From CAZMGV01 sp964565925 (GTDB lineage Bacteria > JAGRBM01 > JAHCIT01), in contig CAZMGV010000028.1 in the NCBI GenBank assembly GCA_964565925.1, forward strand, positions 1-31,886: a stretch of 31,886 nucleotides of DNA, read 5' to 3'. Positions within the stretch are counted from its first letter, which is position 1. Each line of letters opens with the position of its first letter. Both the position numbers and the translations under genes were made by a program. The notes under the pieces were generated by a model. It did no database searches, was not told the DNA's origin, and saw only the letters and a list, made by a program, of their open reading frames with translations. Positions 8,675-17,200 of this stretch are shown piece by piece.

Positions 8675-9091
8675 TCATGAGGCCGTACTCTTGACGACTT
8701 CGAATACCGGCAGATTACGGCCATCCCCAAGGGCTTCCCAAGAGATTTGCACCTTGTCATCGATTTTTGCGGTGGTCTGACCGTCACCGACAATTGCAGA
8801 GAGTAAACGCACACCCTCGGAAAGCTCAACAATTGCGACGACGTAAGGCAATCTAGGGGCCATTAGCGGATTACCCGGTTTGTGCATGACGCTTAAAGCG
8901 TAAATGCTTCCGCTGCCGTCCGCATTATTCCAGCTCAGCGCCTCCCCGAAACAACGTGGGCAGAAATCCCGCGGATAAAAGACTGCATGATCGCAGTCAT
9001 TGCACCGCTGCAAAATCAGGCGTTTTTCCTTCGTGGCATCCCAAAAGAGGGCGCCAGCCCTGGACATCCCAAAAGACAACCGACCGCTCAA
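8675..9091 (-). CDS. DUF35 zinc-ribbon/OB-fold protein, thiolase partner
   Basis: A protein of about 138 residues with an N-terminal rubredoxin-like zinc ribbon (two CxxC pairs at about 30/33 and 44/47, counted from the start used here) and a C-terminal OB fold. Proteins of this family pair with thiolase-like enzymes; in steroid side-chain degradation the DUF35 domain of ChsH2 is required by the aldolase Ltp2. The gene directly follows the thiolase-like gene, and the TTG at 9091 overlaps its TGA stop with GGAGG five bases upstream, so coupled translation is likely. An alternative ATG at 9067 gives a 130-residue protein but lacks a ribosome site. Function as a thiolase/aldolase partner is well supported by context; the substrate is unknown. 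Confidence 0.85.
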   Translation of the reverse strand: MSGRLSFGMSRAGALFWDATKEKRLILQRCNDCDHAVFYPRDFCPRCFGEALSWNNADGSGSIYALSVMHKPGNPLMAPRLPYVVAIVELSEGVRLLSAIVGDGQTTAKIDDKVQISWEALGDGRNLPVFEVVKSTAS

Positions 9092-10284
9092 AGCGCACCT
9101 CCGGTGCCCAGCACGATCGTCGCAGTGGAAGAAAGTATGCCTCCACAGCCGTGGGCAATCGCGATTTCCGCTTCTGGAACCTGGCGGTCGCCGCACTCGC
9201 CTCGTAACTGCCGCACCGCTTCCACCAGCAAGAACATTCCGTACATTCCCGGATGAGTGTAAGAGAGCCCGCCGCCGTTGGTATTCGTGGGAAGCTCTCC
9301 CCCCGGCCCAAGCCGGTTGCCTTCCACAAACCGGCCTCCTTCGCCTTTCGGGCAGAAACCCAGATCCTCGAGATGCAGAAGCAGCGTTATCGTGAAGGAA
9401 TCGTATCCTTCAAACACATCCACATCCCGTGGAGTGATTCCCGCCATTTCAAAAGCGCGCGGACCAGAAACGGCTCCGGCGGTCCGGGTCAGATCGGGCA
9501 TTTGCGATATCATCATGGCATGGTCGTGATGGGTCGCGGCGCCCAGGACATAAACGGGAGAACGCCTGGTATCCTTCGCACGTTCCGCAGAAGTCACCAC
9601 GATCGCGCCGGCTCCGTCCGTTACGAGACAGCAGTCGAGCCGGTGCAGGGGCTCCGCGATATAGGGCGACGCGAGGACATCCTCAACGGTAATTGGCGTC
9701 TGATGCCGTGCGTTCTTGTTCATGCAGGCCCATTTGCGTGTGGAAACTGCGATCTGTGCCAGTTGCTCCGGCGTTGTGCCGTAAACATGCATGTGCCTGC
9801 TCGCGGCAAGTGCGTATGCGCCGGATGGACTCAGCAGGCCGTAGGGGAGCTCCCATTCCGCCATGGGTGGAGGGTTGCCAGGCTCGATCATCGCCTGCAT
9901 CATTGCGGCATACTTCCGCCCGCTTCCTTTAGCCTGCGGGGTCGCCGCATAGACAATAACGGCGACCTCGCAAAGACCGCAGCTGATCGCCATCGCCGCG
10001 TGTTCAAGCAGCACCTCATAGCTTGAACCGCCCGTCATGGTAGTATCGGTAAACCGGGGATAGATCCCGAGATGCTCCGCGAGGTCCATGGACGGCATCA
10101 TCATGCCAGTGCACAGCAACCCGTCAACGTCGCCAAGTTTGAGGCCGGCATCATCCAGTGCGGCACGGATTACCCGTACCTCAAGCTCCCGTTCCGTGGC
10201 GTCGAGTTTTCCAGTCGGGGAAACAATGTCGTAAGCACCGACAATTGCTGCCCGTCCCCTAATCAGCGAATCCTGCTTCCCCAT
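9088..10284 (-). CDS. thiolase-superfamily lipid-transfer-type protein, probable aldolase or degenerate thiolase
   Basis: A 398-residue thiolase-fold protein of the SCP2/Ltp type. The usual N-terminal nucleophile Cys is not present: the corresponding segment reads TGGSS near residues 84-88. The C-terminal blocks NTNGGGLSYTHPG and AHGCGG are retained. Loss of the nucleophile with a DUF35 partner is what is seen in Ltp2-like retro-aldolases, which split a beta-hydroxyacyl-CoA into a ketone or aldehyde and propionyl- or acetyl-CoA. That function is inferred here. The ATG start at 10284 has GGAAAGAGG upstream; the frame is open further upstream but overlaps the ligase gene. It lies 28 bases after the ligase and overlaps the DUF35 gene. 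Confidence 0.87.
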   Translation of the reverse strand: MGKQDSLIRGRAAIVGAYDIVSPTGKLDATERELEVRVIRAALDDAGLKLGDVDGLLCTGMMMPSMDLAEHLGIYPRFTDTTMTGGSSYEVLLEHAAMAISCGLCEVAVIVYAATPQAKGSGRKYAAMMQAMIEPGNPPPMAEWELPYGLLSPSGAYALAASRHMHVYGTTPEQLAQIAVSTRKWACMNKNARHQTPITVEDVLASPYIAEPLHRLDCCLVTDGAGAIVVTSAERAKDTRRSPVYVLGAATHHDHAMMISQMPDLTRTAGAVSGPRAFEMAGITPRDVDVFEGYDSFTITLLLHLEDLGFCPKGEGGRFVEGNRLGPGGELPTNTNGGGLSYTHPGMYGMFLLVEAVRQLRGECGDRQVPEAEIAIAHGCGGILSSTATIVLGTGGAL

Positions 10285-10312
10285 GAAAAAGCCTCTTTCC
10301 AAACCGCCCGGG

Positions 10313-11875
10313 TCAGATGCGCCGGTTCGCATTCTTCCAGAATTCGTCGCGAAGCTTTCTTTTGAACAGCTTGCCGCTGGGCTCACGCGGGAGCTCGTCG
10401 CGGAATTCAATTCCTCGCGGCAGCTTGTACTTGGCCAGCTTCGCCGCCGCGAACCTCGCAATTTCGTCTTTAAGGGCGTTCTTGTCGGGACAGTTATCGG
10501 AAGGCTGAATCACGGCATAGACGCTTTCCCCCATATCGTCGTCCGGGATCCCAAACACGGCCGCGTCCGCGACTTTTGGGTGGGAGAGCAATACGGCTTC
10601 AATCTCCGCAGGATAGATATTCGCACCGCCGACGATAATCATGTCTGATTTTCTGTCGCACAGGAAAAGAAAGCCGTCTTCGGTCAGGTAACCGACATCG
10701 CCTACAGTGAATAAACCCCTGTAGCGGCTCTTCTGGGTCTTTTCCGGATCTTTGTAGTATTCGAAGGTCCCGATCGGAGACCCCATGAACACGGTGCCTG
10801 GCACATTGGGCTGGCATTCATTGCCGTTATCATCGAGGATCTTGATTGTCGATCCCGGCCATGCGCGCCCAACAGTGCCCGGGTGCAGAAGCCATTCTTT
10901 GGGCTTTACCGAAGTACCGCCACCCTCCGTTGCACCGTAATATTCGTATATTACCGGGCCCCACCACTCCAACATTCGGCGTTTGATCTCCTGAGGGCAA
11001 GGTGCAGCTGCGTGAATTACGGTTTTGAGCGACCCCACGTCGTATCTCGACTTTATATCTTCCGGCAGCGCCAGCATCCGGTGGAACATCGTCGGCACCA
11101 GATGGGTGGTCGTAACTCTGTAATTCTCTATCAACTGAAGCGTCTTTTCAGCATCCCACCGGTGCATCAGAACCAGTGTTTGGCCTATATGGAGGCCCAT
11201 GAGGCTGAACGCACCAGGCGCGGTATGATACAGCGGACCGGCACACAAATGTACGCCGTCCCGGGAACCCATCTGGATATCAAAAAGTCCGGCAAGCAGC
11301 GACCCCAGCTGTGCTGCCTGCTCGGGAGCAACCGGCATTAGCGGCCGCCGGACTCCTTTGGGTTTTCCGGTAGTGCCAGATGTGTAGTTCATGTTCTGGC
11401 CGGCAATCCGGTTTTCAGGCAACGTTACCGGCTGTCCATCGTGAATATCCTTAAACGGCCGGAACCCCTCAATGGCACCCACGGAATAAAGCTGGACTGC
11501 CTGGCGCGAAGTTTGCCGTGCGACGATCCGGGCGGCGCCGGAGTATGCGGCGTCAGCGACGAAGACCTTTGCCTCACTGTCATTGACAATGTACGCCGCT
11601 TCCTCGCCGGTAAGGTGATAATTTACCGGTATGTAATAAAGCCCTATTTGCGATCCTGCGAGTGCCAGCGCAATCCACTCGGGCCCGTTCCCGAGCATTA
11701 GCGCGATCCCATCGTCCTTCTGAAGTCCGAGCGAACGCAGACCGTGAGACAGCTGGTTGACAAGATCGAGCAGCCTGCCCGCGGAATACTCATCCCCGTC
11801 CGGCGCGACCAGTGCCAGCCGATCCGGGGTTTTCTGAGCCCACTGCCAAAATCCTAACGGAAGCCTGTCATTCAC
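10313..11875 (-). CDS. acyl-CoA ligase, AMP-forming (FadD-like)
   Basis: A 520-residue ANL-superfamily ligase that activates a carboxylic acid to its CoA thioester through an acyl-adenylate. The phosphate-binding loop YTSGTTGKPKG is at 164-174, YGATEG comes later, the hinge/A8 region has LCDRKSDMIIVGGANIYP, and the C-terminal PSGKLFKRKLR holds the catalytic lysine. The GTG start has a GGGGGA ribosome site seven bases away. It lies between the acyl-CoA dehydrogenase and thiolase-like genes, so it probably activates the acid that those enzymes then process. Chain length or ring preference is not readable. Confidence 0.93.
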   Translation of the reverse strand: MNDRLPLGFWQWAQKTPDRLALVAPDGDEYSAGRLLDLVNQLSHGLRSLGLQKDDGIALMLGNGPEWIALALAGSQIGLYYIPVNYHLTGEEAAYIVNDSEAKVFVADAAYSGAARIVARQTSRQAVQLYSVGAIEGFRPFKDIHDGQPVTLPENRIAGQNMNYTSGTTGKPKGVRRPLMPVAPEQAAQLGSLLAGLFDIQMGSRDGVHLCAGPLYHTAPGAFSLMGLHIGQTLVLMHRWDAEKTLQLIENYRVTTTHLVPTMFHRMLALPEDIKSRYDVGSLKTVIHAAAPCPQEIKRRMLEWWGPVIYEYYGATEGGGTSVKPKEWLLHPGTVGRAWPGSTIKILDDNGNECQPNVPGTVFMGSPIGTFEYYKDPEKTQKSRYRGLFTVGDVGYLTEDGFLFLCDRKSDMIIVGGANIYPAEIEAVLLSHPKVADAAVFGIPDDDMGESVYAVIQPSDNCPDKNALKDEIARFAAAKLAKYKLPRGIEFRDELPREPSGKLFKRKLRDEFWKNANRRI

Positions 11876-11948
11876 GGATCATCCCCCAGCCGCACCCAGC
11901 GCCAAGGCCGGGCGTTCCCTCAACTACCGGCACGGGCGGGCACTTTCC

Positions 11949-13196
11949 TCAGTTTCCTGACGGTATCTTGTTAAATGGTACGTCTTTATCGACGCGAACG
12001 TCACCGGGAAGCCCCAGCACACGTTCACCGATAATGTTCCGGAGTACTTCGTCAGTGCCGCCCGCGATACGGATGCCCGGAGCCCACATGAATGCTTCCT
12101 GCCACACCGAATTTTTCGACGTGACCGAGACATCGGTCAGACTGCCGGTGGGGCCCTGGATTTCAAGTGCCAATGCCGCCATATCCTGCAACAGCTGCCC
12201 GAAGACGAGTTTCCCGCCTGAAGCCTCGGGGCCCGGAATTCCACCCCGGGAAAGTGCGGTAATCGCTCGGTATCCGGTATATTGCAACCCCTTGGAGCGA
12301 ATGTAGATGTCGGCAAGGCGCCGGCGGATACCCACATCGCTGTATGCCGGAGTCCCGGACTGCCGCGAGTTCTTGGCGAGCAGCACCAGATCCTCGAATC
12401 CGAAACCGCCGCCCATCATTCCCCCGCCGCCAATGGTGAACCGTTCATTCATCAATGTCGTAAGGGCCACTGGCCAGCCTTTGTCCACACCGCCCAGGCG
12501 GTTGGATTCAGGGACTCTGACGTCCGTAAAGAAAACCTCGTTGAAATTCGCGCCACCCGATATCTGCTTGATCGGTCTGACTTCTATTCCCGGGCTTTTC
12601 ATGTCTACGACGAAATAAGTAATGCCCTTGTGTTTGGGTGCGTCGAAATCAGTACGGGTGACGAGGATTCCCCAATCTGAATAATGGGCTCCGGAGGTCC
12701 AGACTTTCTGCCCGTTGACGACCCACATATCGCCGTCTTTTACCGCACGGGTTTTCAGACCGGCCAGATCGGAGCCGGCACCGGGCTCGCTGAAGAGCTG
12801 GCACCATATCTCGTCACCCCGAAGCATCGGCTGAAGATAACGCTCTTTCTGCTCCTTCGTTCCATGAAGCATTATGGTCGGCCCGGCCATTCCAATGCCG
12901 ATCGCAAAGACGTTGGGCGGGACGCTGAATTTCGCCTCTTCCTGGTTCCAGATGACGGACTGGATGGGAGAGCCGCCCTTTCCGCCATAGGCCTTTGGCC
13001 AAGTGATACAGGCCCACCCGCCGTCCGCTTTCTTGGCCTGCCATGCTTTGGCGGCCTTGATCATGTTCGAATCGTCACGTTCGGAGAACATGCTGAAGAA
13101 ATCCTGGGATTCTTCTCGTTTCTTGGCATTGGCGTTAAGCCAAGCCCGGGCCTCGTTGCGAAATGTGCGTTCCTGTTCGGTATCGTTAAAATCCAT
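11949..13196 (-). CDS. acyl-CoA dehydrogenase, first subunit of a likely pair
   Basis: A 415-residue FAD-dependent acyl-CoA dehydrogenase introducing an alpha-beta double bond into an acyl-CoA. Family blocks are visible: LFSEPGAGSDLAG in the middle and GGTDEVLRNIIGERVLGLP near the C-terminus. The ATG at 13196 has GAGGGG upstream; an upstream TTG is in frame but less likely. It sits 55 bases after a second, shorter acyl-CoA dehydrogenase gene. Adjacent pairs of a near-400- and a near-370-residue protein commonly form alpha2beta2 enzymes in steroid side-chain catabolism (FadE28-FadE29 type), where each subunit alone is incomplete. That pairing is inferred here. Confidence 0.92.
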   Translation of the reverse strand: MDFNDTEQERTFRNEARAWLNANAKKREESQDFFSMFSERDDSNMIKAAKAWQAKKADGGWACITWPKAYGGKGGSPIQSVIWNQEEAKFSVPPNVFAIGIGMAGPTIMLHGTKEQKERYLQPMLRGDEIWCQLFSEPGAGSDLAGLKTRAVKDGDMWVVNGQKVWTSGAHYSDWGILVTRTDFDAPKHKGITYFVVDMKSPGIEVRPIKQISGGANFNEVFFTDVRVPESNRLGGVDKGWPVALTTLMNERFTIGGGGMMGGGFGFEDLVLLAKNSRQSGTPAYSDVGIRRRLADIYIRSKGLQYTGYRAITALSRGGIPGPEASGGKLVFGQLLQDMAALALEIQGPTGSLTDVSVTSKNSVWQEAFMWAPGIRIAGGTDEVLRNIIGERVLGLPGDVRVDKDVPFNKIPSGN

Positions 13197-13251
13197 GAGA
13201 TGACCCCTCAATCCGCGAAATTCTGTCAGACCGGAAAATCAGGCGCCGGTT

Positions 13252-14364
13252 TCAGGCGGAATATTTTTGGTCAAGTTTTTCCATCAACCGGTCGCGCCAG
13301 AGATCCGCACTGCCGAATGAGAGCGCCAGCAGCTTGGATCTCTTGAAATAAAGATGGGCATCGGCCTCCCAGGTAAATCCGATGCCGCCGTGGACCTGGA
13401 TGTTTTCCTTCGAACAGAACTCGAAAGCCTCGGTTGCCGCGATCCGGGACGCGGCCGCCGCTACGGGAAGATCGGAGTCGTTCTGTAACGCCCACGCAGC
13501 GTAAAAGCAGTTCGAGCGAGCCAGATCCACGCTTACCAGCATGTCGACGACCTTGTGCTTGACAGCCTGAAAAGAGCCGATCTGCCTGCCGAACGCATAC
13601 CGCTCCTTCGCATATTCGAGCGACATCTTGTGTGCCCTGCTTGCGCCGCCAAGCTGCTCGAATGCCAGCAGAACTGCGGCCCGATCGAGCAACGAATCCA
13701 GCATCCGCCGCCCCTCGCCGCTGGGACCAAGGCGTTCACCCGGGGCGCTGCTTAACTTGATTGTCGCCTGTGACCGGGTGAGATCCATGGATTCGAGCCG
13801 CGAGATCTCAACTCCTTCCGCTTTTAGGTCTACGATTACCAAACTGAGTGCGTCACCTTCAGACGCAACGACAAGTGCGAGGTTTGCGACCTTACCGTCG
13901 AGAACGGGCAGCTTGGTGCCGCTGACCGATTTGCCATCAAACCGGGTGTTCAGCCGCTCTGTCAGACCCGGCACACCGGCTCCCTCAGCCCATGCAAAGG
14001 TACCGATCGATTCGCCCGAGGCTAGCTTTGGAAGGTACTTGCGCTGCTGGGCTTCAGATCCATATCTGAGAATAGCCTCGGTCACGAAGTAAACCGATGA
14101 TGAGAAGGGGACCGGCGCCAAGCATGCGCCGAGTTCCTCGGCCAAGAGAACCAGTTCAAGATACCCGAAACCGGAACCTCCGAACTTTTCAGGAATGGTG
14201 GTTCCCTGCCAGCCCTGCTCGACCAATCGGCTCCAGAGGCTACTATCCCAGTCTGCATGCGTGTCAATGACCTGCCTGACCTTCGCCGGACCCGCGTGGT
14301 CCTTTAGAAATGCTTGCGCAGACTTCTGCAACAGTTTTTGGTCCTGAGAAAAATCAAAGTTCAT
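13252..14364 (-). CDS. acyl-CoA dehydrogenase, second subunit of a likely pair
   Basis: A 370-residue acyl-CoA dehydrogenase-fold protein, more divergent than its neighbour. The N-terminal helical domain contains PEKFGGSGFGYLELVLLAEELG, the middle beta domain is present, and the C-terminus has YAFGRQIGSFQAVKHKVVDM and VHGGIGFTWEADAHLYFKR, both typical. The ATG at 14364 is preceded by GGGGGAG; an in-frame start at 14391 is unlikely. It appears to be the first gene of the minus-strand operon running to 8675 or 7378. Its likely job is as the partner subunit of the dehydrogenase encoded next. Confidence 0.92.
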   Translation of the reverse strand: MNFDFSQDQKLLQKSAQAFLKDHAGPAKVRQVIDTHADWDSSLWSRLVEQGWQGTTIPEKFGGSGFGYLELVLLAEELGACLAPVPFSSSVYFVTEAILRYGSEAQQRKYLPKLASGESIGTFAWAEGAGVPGLTERLNTRFDGKSVSGTKLPVLDGKVANLALVVASEGDALSLVIVDLKAEGVEISRLESMDLTRSQATIKLSSAPGERLGPSGEGRRMLDSLLDRAAVLLAFEQLGGASRAHKMSLEYAKERYAFGRQIGSFQAVKHKVVDMLVSVDLARSNCFYAAWALQNDSDLPVAAAASRIAATEAFEFCSKENIQVHGGIGFTWEADAHLYFKRSKLLALSFGSADLWRDRLMEKLDQKYSA

Positions 14365-14635
14365 GCCTACTCCCCCCTGCACTGCAAACAAAATAAATAG
14401 GTCAGATGTTATAAGCTATTAAAATTAAAGGTCTTTTTGGATCAGAATTGACGTCCTAAGGATGCCAATTGCGGGGCGCCAACTACCAGACGGCTCAAAG
14501 CTAACCCAACTCAAATTCATTTTCAACTAGACTATATAGTATAGTTGTAAGTATGCTATGCTGATAAGCATTGCAGATCAATCTGGTTCGGGACCAGTAA
14601 AGCAGCTTTCAACAGTTACTGAAGGGGACGAAATC
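14365..14635. promoter_or_regulatory. divergent control region with TATAGT repeats
   Basis: About 270 bases between divergent operons, AT-rich at both ends. At 14531-14540 ACTATATAGT is a perfect palindrome, immediately followed by a second TATAGT (14540-14545). These match the half-sites of the inverted repeat at 3165-3186 and could be an operator, a -10 box, or both. No strong -35 partner is seen; TTCATT at 14516 is a weak option. On the minus strand TATAAC (14413-14408) is a possible -10 for the acyl-CoA dehydrogenase operon. Confidence 0.35.
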
Positions 14636-15634
14636 GTGGCTATGACCGAAAACGGTTCCCAATACAGTTCGAGCAGCGTGGAAATTACCGCAGGACCGTT
14701 GCCTACGCTAGTTGTAGCTGACGGCATTAACGGAATTCGCGGCAAGCAGATTGAGCTCGAAAGTTTACTGGAGGTGGCCAAACGCAACCAATGGTCAGTC
14801 CATGACTTCGACTGGCAATCGCCTGTAGCGGACGAAATCGCTAGGAGCCGAAAACAACGGGAACTACTTGCTAGAATGCTCCTGATGACGGCGGGCTTCG
14901 AGCGACTAGGCGTCGACGCCTTCATGATCCACGCCAAACATACCGATAATAAAACAGCGAAAACGATCTTTCAGTTGATTGCCCTAGACGAACAGAGGCA
15001 CGCGGACGCCGAAGTCGAACTCGCCAAGCGGCTGGGCTGGCGCTGGCATGATTTGCCGCTTCCGGTTCGTGCGATGTTCAAGCATTTTTCACGGGACATC
15101 CGGCGGGCTGGAAGAACCCCGGCCAGCAAACTGCTTCACGAGTTCGGCACCTCGGGTATCCCAATCGCGGAGCTTGCACTCGATACGCTTTTGCTCCCCG
15201 CCCTGAAGAAAATGAGCAACGATCCGCTCCTAATAGAGGCATTCAAGCTCATCGACCGTGACGAAGCCCGTCACATCGCCATGGACTACTGGTTGCTGGA
15301 AGAAAAGGGAAAGGCAAGGAAAAACCGCACGAACGGTCATCGAAACGTGAAATCCAAGAAAAGCAGCTATCCGTTTCGGGCGACATCGATCGCCCTAGCC
15401 GCAATCGGGCTTGTCTCGTTCGCGTGGAGTGTGCGGGAATCTCCGATGGATGGAGACGATTTCCTCAACTACTGGAAACGTCTGTTGAGCGTAGAATCCA
15501 AGGCCCCGCACTCTATGGAAGTAAAATCGTTCCGTGTGTCGGTGGACTTCCTAAAATCATGCGTCGACTTTTTCGAGAGGAATCCCGTGCTCTTCAAGGC
15601 TGCTTTGTTCGCGGTCACAGGACGCACGAAATGA
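14636..15634 (+). CDS. ferritin-like diiron protein, QWSV..FDW family, copy 1
   Basis: A 332-residue protein with the dimetal four-helix signature E-(n)-ExxH-(n)-E-(n)-ExxH: Glu89, Glu119/His122, Glu179, Glu210/His213. An N-terminal NQWSVHDFDW motif (51-60) and a DEARHIAMDYWLL block are shared with the products at 17201-18094 and 30081-30953. A hydrophobic segment follows the diiron bundle (near 250-270), and the C-terminus ends in VTGRTK. The GTG at 14636 is chosen for its AAGGGG site eight bases away; an ATG at 14558 is in frame without one. The first 40 residues are poorly conserved with the other copies. Such centres activate O2 or store iron; a hydroxylase or desaturase role is inferred from the oxidative neighbours. 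I do not recognise a characterised homologue. Confidence 0.82.
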   Translation: MAMTENGSQYSSSSVEITAGPLPTLVVADGINGIRGKQIELESLLEVAKRNQWSVHDFDWQSPVADEIARSRKQRELLARMLLMTAGFERLGVDAFMIHAKHTDNKTAKTIFQLIALDEQRHADAEVELAKRLGWRWHDLPLPVRAMFKHFSRDIRRAGRTPASKLLHEFGTSGIPIAELALDTLLLPALKKMSNDPLLIEAFKLIDRDEARHIAMDYWLLEEKGKARKNRTNGHRNVKSKKSSYPFRATSIALAAIGLVSFAWSVRESPMDGDDFLNYWKRLLSVESKAPHSMEVKSFRVSVDFLKSCVDFFERNPVLFKAALFAVTGRTK

Positions 15635-15784
15635 TTTCCATAAAGTCTCGAACACCATTAGTAACGGCTTGTCGCGGCTCTCACTTTTTATGAGTTTGTA
15701 AAACCGGCTTCGGCGAATATGACTGGGACAGGTTCGGCCGTTATCCATGCCCCCGCAATTTAGGGAAACGGGTTCTGACACCAT

Positions 15785-17152
15785 ATGCAATCAAAGGTCG
15801 CTAAGGATAACAATGAAAACCGCTATGAGAAGGTGGCCGATGACCTTCGCATGCACTTCGATTCAGGCCGTACGCTTCCTCTTGGCTGGCGCCAGCGCCA
15901 ACTGACAGGACTGCTCAGGTTCTGCTATGAGAACCGGAATCCGATACTCAAGGCCCTGTCGGCCGATCTGGGAAAGCCCGCACAAGAGGCGATGATGGCC
16001 GACATATTATCGGTCGGTATGGAAATCGCGGCGCTCAAGTTCAACCTGAAAAGTTATGTCCGGCCCAAAAGAGTTTCTACACCTCTACCGCTGCGGCCAG
16101 CCGAGAGCTACATCCACAAGGACCCGCTGGGAGTCGTCCTGATCATAGGAGCGTGGAATTATCCCGTTCAGCTCACCTTGATTCCGCTCGCCGGCGCTAT
16201 CGCCGCGGGCAATTGCGCCATCGTCAAACCGTCAGAGATTGCACCGCACACGTCGGCCCTGCTGGCCACAAAACTTAAGAACTATATCGATTCGGATTGC
16301 ATTCGGTTTATCGAGGGCGGCCCAGAAGAGACCCAAAGACTGCTTTCTCAACGATTCGACCATATTTTTTATACCGGCAGCGGCGCGATCGGCCGCATAG
16401 TGATGAAAGCTGCTTCCGATAATCTGACTCCCGTCACGCTGGAACTCGGCGGCAAGAGTCCATGCCTGGTAGATCGAGACGTCGACATGGACGTGACTGC
16501 CCGGCGTATCGCCCTGGGCAAGTTCATGAATGCGGGGCAGACCTGCATCGCGCCGGATTATGTGCTTGTGCATCGTCAAGCGGAGAACGCCCTGCTCGAC
16601 AAGCTCCGCACGGCAATTCACGATTTTTACGGACAATATCCAAAGAGCAGCCGTAATTATGCACGAATCGTCAATGAACGCCACTTTGAACGCGTGGCCC
16701 GCTTCCTGAACGACGGGGAAAAGGTGGCCGGGGGCGATTATGACAAGGAAAGTCTATACATTGCCCCGACCGTGATAAGAAATGTGTCTCCCGAAAGTCC
16801 AGTCATGTCCGAAGAGATTTTCGGGCCTGTATTGCCTGTTATCGGGGTAGACAGCATGAAAGCGGCACTTGCCTTCGTGCGTGCCCGGCCCAAGCCGCTT
16901 GCATGCTACCTGTTCAGCCGCGATGAGCGGCTGCAGCGGCGCGTGGTCGAACACACATCCTCGGGCGGCGTCTGCATTAACCACACGATCATGCACGCTG
17001 GCAATCCATCGCTTCCGTTCGGGGGAGTCGGCCCAAGCGGGATGGGCAGCTACCACGGTAAGCGGACATTCGAAACCTTCGTGCATCAGAAATCGGTTCT
17101 GAAGAAGCCGTTCTGGATGGATGCGAAATTTTTCTATCCCAGATCACACTGA
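15785..17152 (+). CDS. aldehyde dehydrogenase, class-3/fatty-aldehyde type
   Basis: A 455-residue NAD(P)-dependent aldehyde dehydrogenase. The length near 450 and the order GAWNYPVQL (122-130), TGSGAIGR, catalytic Glu220 in LELGGKS and nucleophile Cys254 in NAGQTCIAPDY fit the ALDH3-like group, which oxidises medium- and long-chain or aromatic aldehydes. The C-terminal SLPFGGVGPSGMGSYHG is also typical. The ATG at 15785 has only a distant purine stretch, but no better in-frame start is seen. It lies 150 bases after diiron copy 1 and 48 bases before copy 2. It would oxidise an aldehyde from alcohol oxidation or chain cleavage to the acid used by the ligase. Confidence 0.94.
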   Translation: MQSKVAKDNNENRYEKVADDLRMHFDSGRTLPLGWRQRQLTGLLRFCYENRNPILKALSADLGKPAQEAMMADILSVGMEIAALKFNLKSYVRPKRVSTPLPLRPAESYIHKDPLGVVLIIGAWNYPVQLTLIPLAGAIAAGNCAIVKPSEIAPHTSALLATKLKNYIDSDCIRFIEGGPEETQRLLSQRFDHIFYTGSGAIGRIVMKAASDNLTPVTLELGGKSPCLVDRDVDMDVTARRIALGKFMNAGQTCIAPDYVLVHRQAENALLDKLRTAIHDFYGQYPKSSRNYARIVNERHFERVARFLNDGEKVAGGDYDKESLYIAPTVIRNVSPESPVMSEEIFGPVLPVIGVDSMKAALAFVRARPKPLACYLFSRDERLQRRVVEHTSSGGVCINHTIMHAGNPSLPFGGVGPSGMGSYHGKRTFETFVHQKSVLKKPFWMDAKFFYPRSH

Positions 17153-17200
17153 CGGCGCTTCCCACCTGGCCGGAAATAAAAAAGTGAAGGAGTCGAAGGA

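Noticed and set aside
9253..10026. 257-codon plus-strand frame
   Set aside because: It is antisense to the thiolase-like gene and has no recognisable motif or ribosome site.
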